This document shows positions 5,447-5,489 of a stretch of DNA of 5,489 nt, piece by piece (position 1 is the stretch's first letter; every line of letters begins with the position of its first letter). The notes below the pieces were generated by a model that was not told the origin of the DNA, made no database searches, and saw only the letters and a program-made list of their open reading frames with translations. This DNA is from Actinomycetota bacterium (GTDB lineage: Bacteria; Actinomycetota; Actinomycetes; Nanopelagicales; Nanopelagicaceae). Where the stretch lies: NCBI GenBank assembly GCA_013205455.1, contig JABMMO010000073.1, positions 1-5,489 on the forward strand, in the 5' to 3' direction. The translations under genes were made by a program, and so were the position numbers.

Positions 5447-5489
5447 ACGAGAGAGCTATTCCAATCTGCAGATTTCTCTGTAGTTAATT

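Noticed and set aside
5463..5474. 12-bp palindrome AATCTGCAGATT
   Set aside because: It is short, contains a common PstI-like core, and has no contextual support at the window edge.

Overview
The window looks like a low- to mid-GC bacterial chromosome, probably an actinobacterium. The best clue is the TrhA/hemolysin III protein, whose loops and motifs resemble actinobacterial homologues. Frequent GTG/TTG starts and tight gene packing suggest a streamlined, perhaps freshwater acI-like, genome. This placement is inference from protein resemblance, not proof. No rRNA, tRNA, CRISPR array, transposase or phage gene is visible.

Left part (about 1-3942): four genes with a catabolic character. The 3' end of a succinate-semialdehyde-type aldehyde dehydrogenase (+) converges on an IclR regulator of the PcaR/PobR type (-). 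The regulator lies 32 bp downstream of a large FAD oxidoreductase on the same strand. That enzyme has an N-terminal [2Fe-2S] ferredoxin domain and a C-terminal BFD-like cysteine cluster, like a fusion of the HcnA and HcnB (or SoxA/opine oxidase alpha) subunits. A classical short-chain dehydrogenase (+) diverges from it across a regulatory intergenic region. Together they look like a locally regulated module for oxidising an amine, imino acid, sugar acid or similar substrate: the SDR and FAD enzyme are oxidation steps, the aldehyde dehydrogenase finishes the semialdehyde, and IclR senses the substrate. The substrate cannot be read from the sequence.

Right part (about 3957-5261): a tightly overlapping minus-strand trio read in the order vapB-like antitoxin, vapC-like PIN toxin, trhA. 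The genes overlap by 19 and 17 nt, so the TrhA membrane protein is probably co-transcribed and perhaps translationally coupled to the toxin gene.

Right edge (5262-5489): 228 bp without a confident gene. It contains a clear 8-bp GC-rich hairpin followed by six T on the plus strand, although no plus-strand gene precedes it. This could mark a small RNA or a leader attenuator of a gene beyond the window.

Hand-counted GC differs between the parts: lines sampled in the left cluster are mostly 25-35% (one in the SDR reaches about 52%), while lines in the trhA-vapBC block are 38-55%. The step falls near 3943-3956. I see no securely novel system. The points most worth a second look are the FAD enzyme without a catalytic partner, the vapBC-trhA coupling and the orphan plus-strand terminator.
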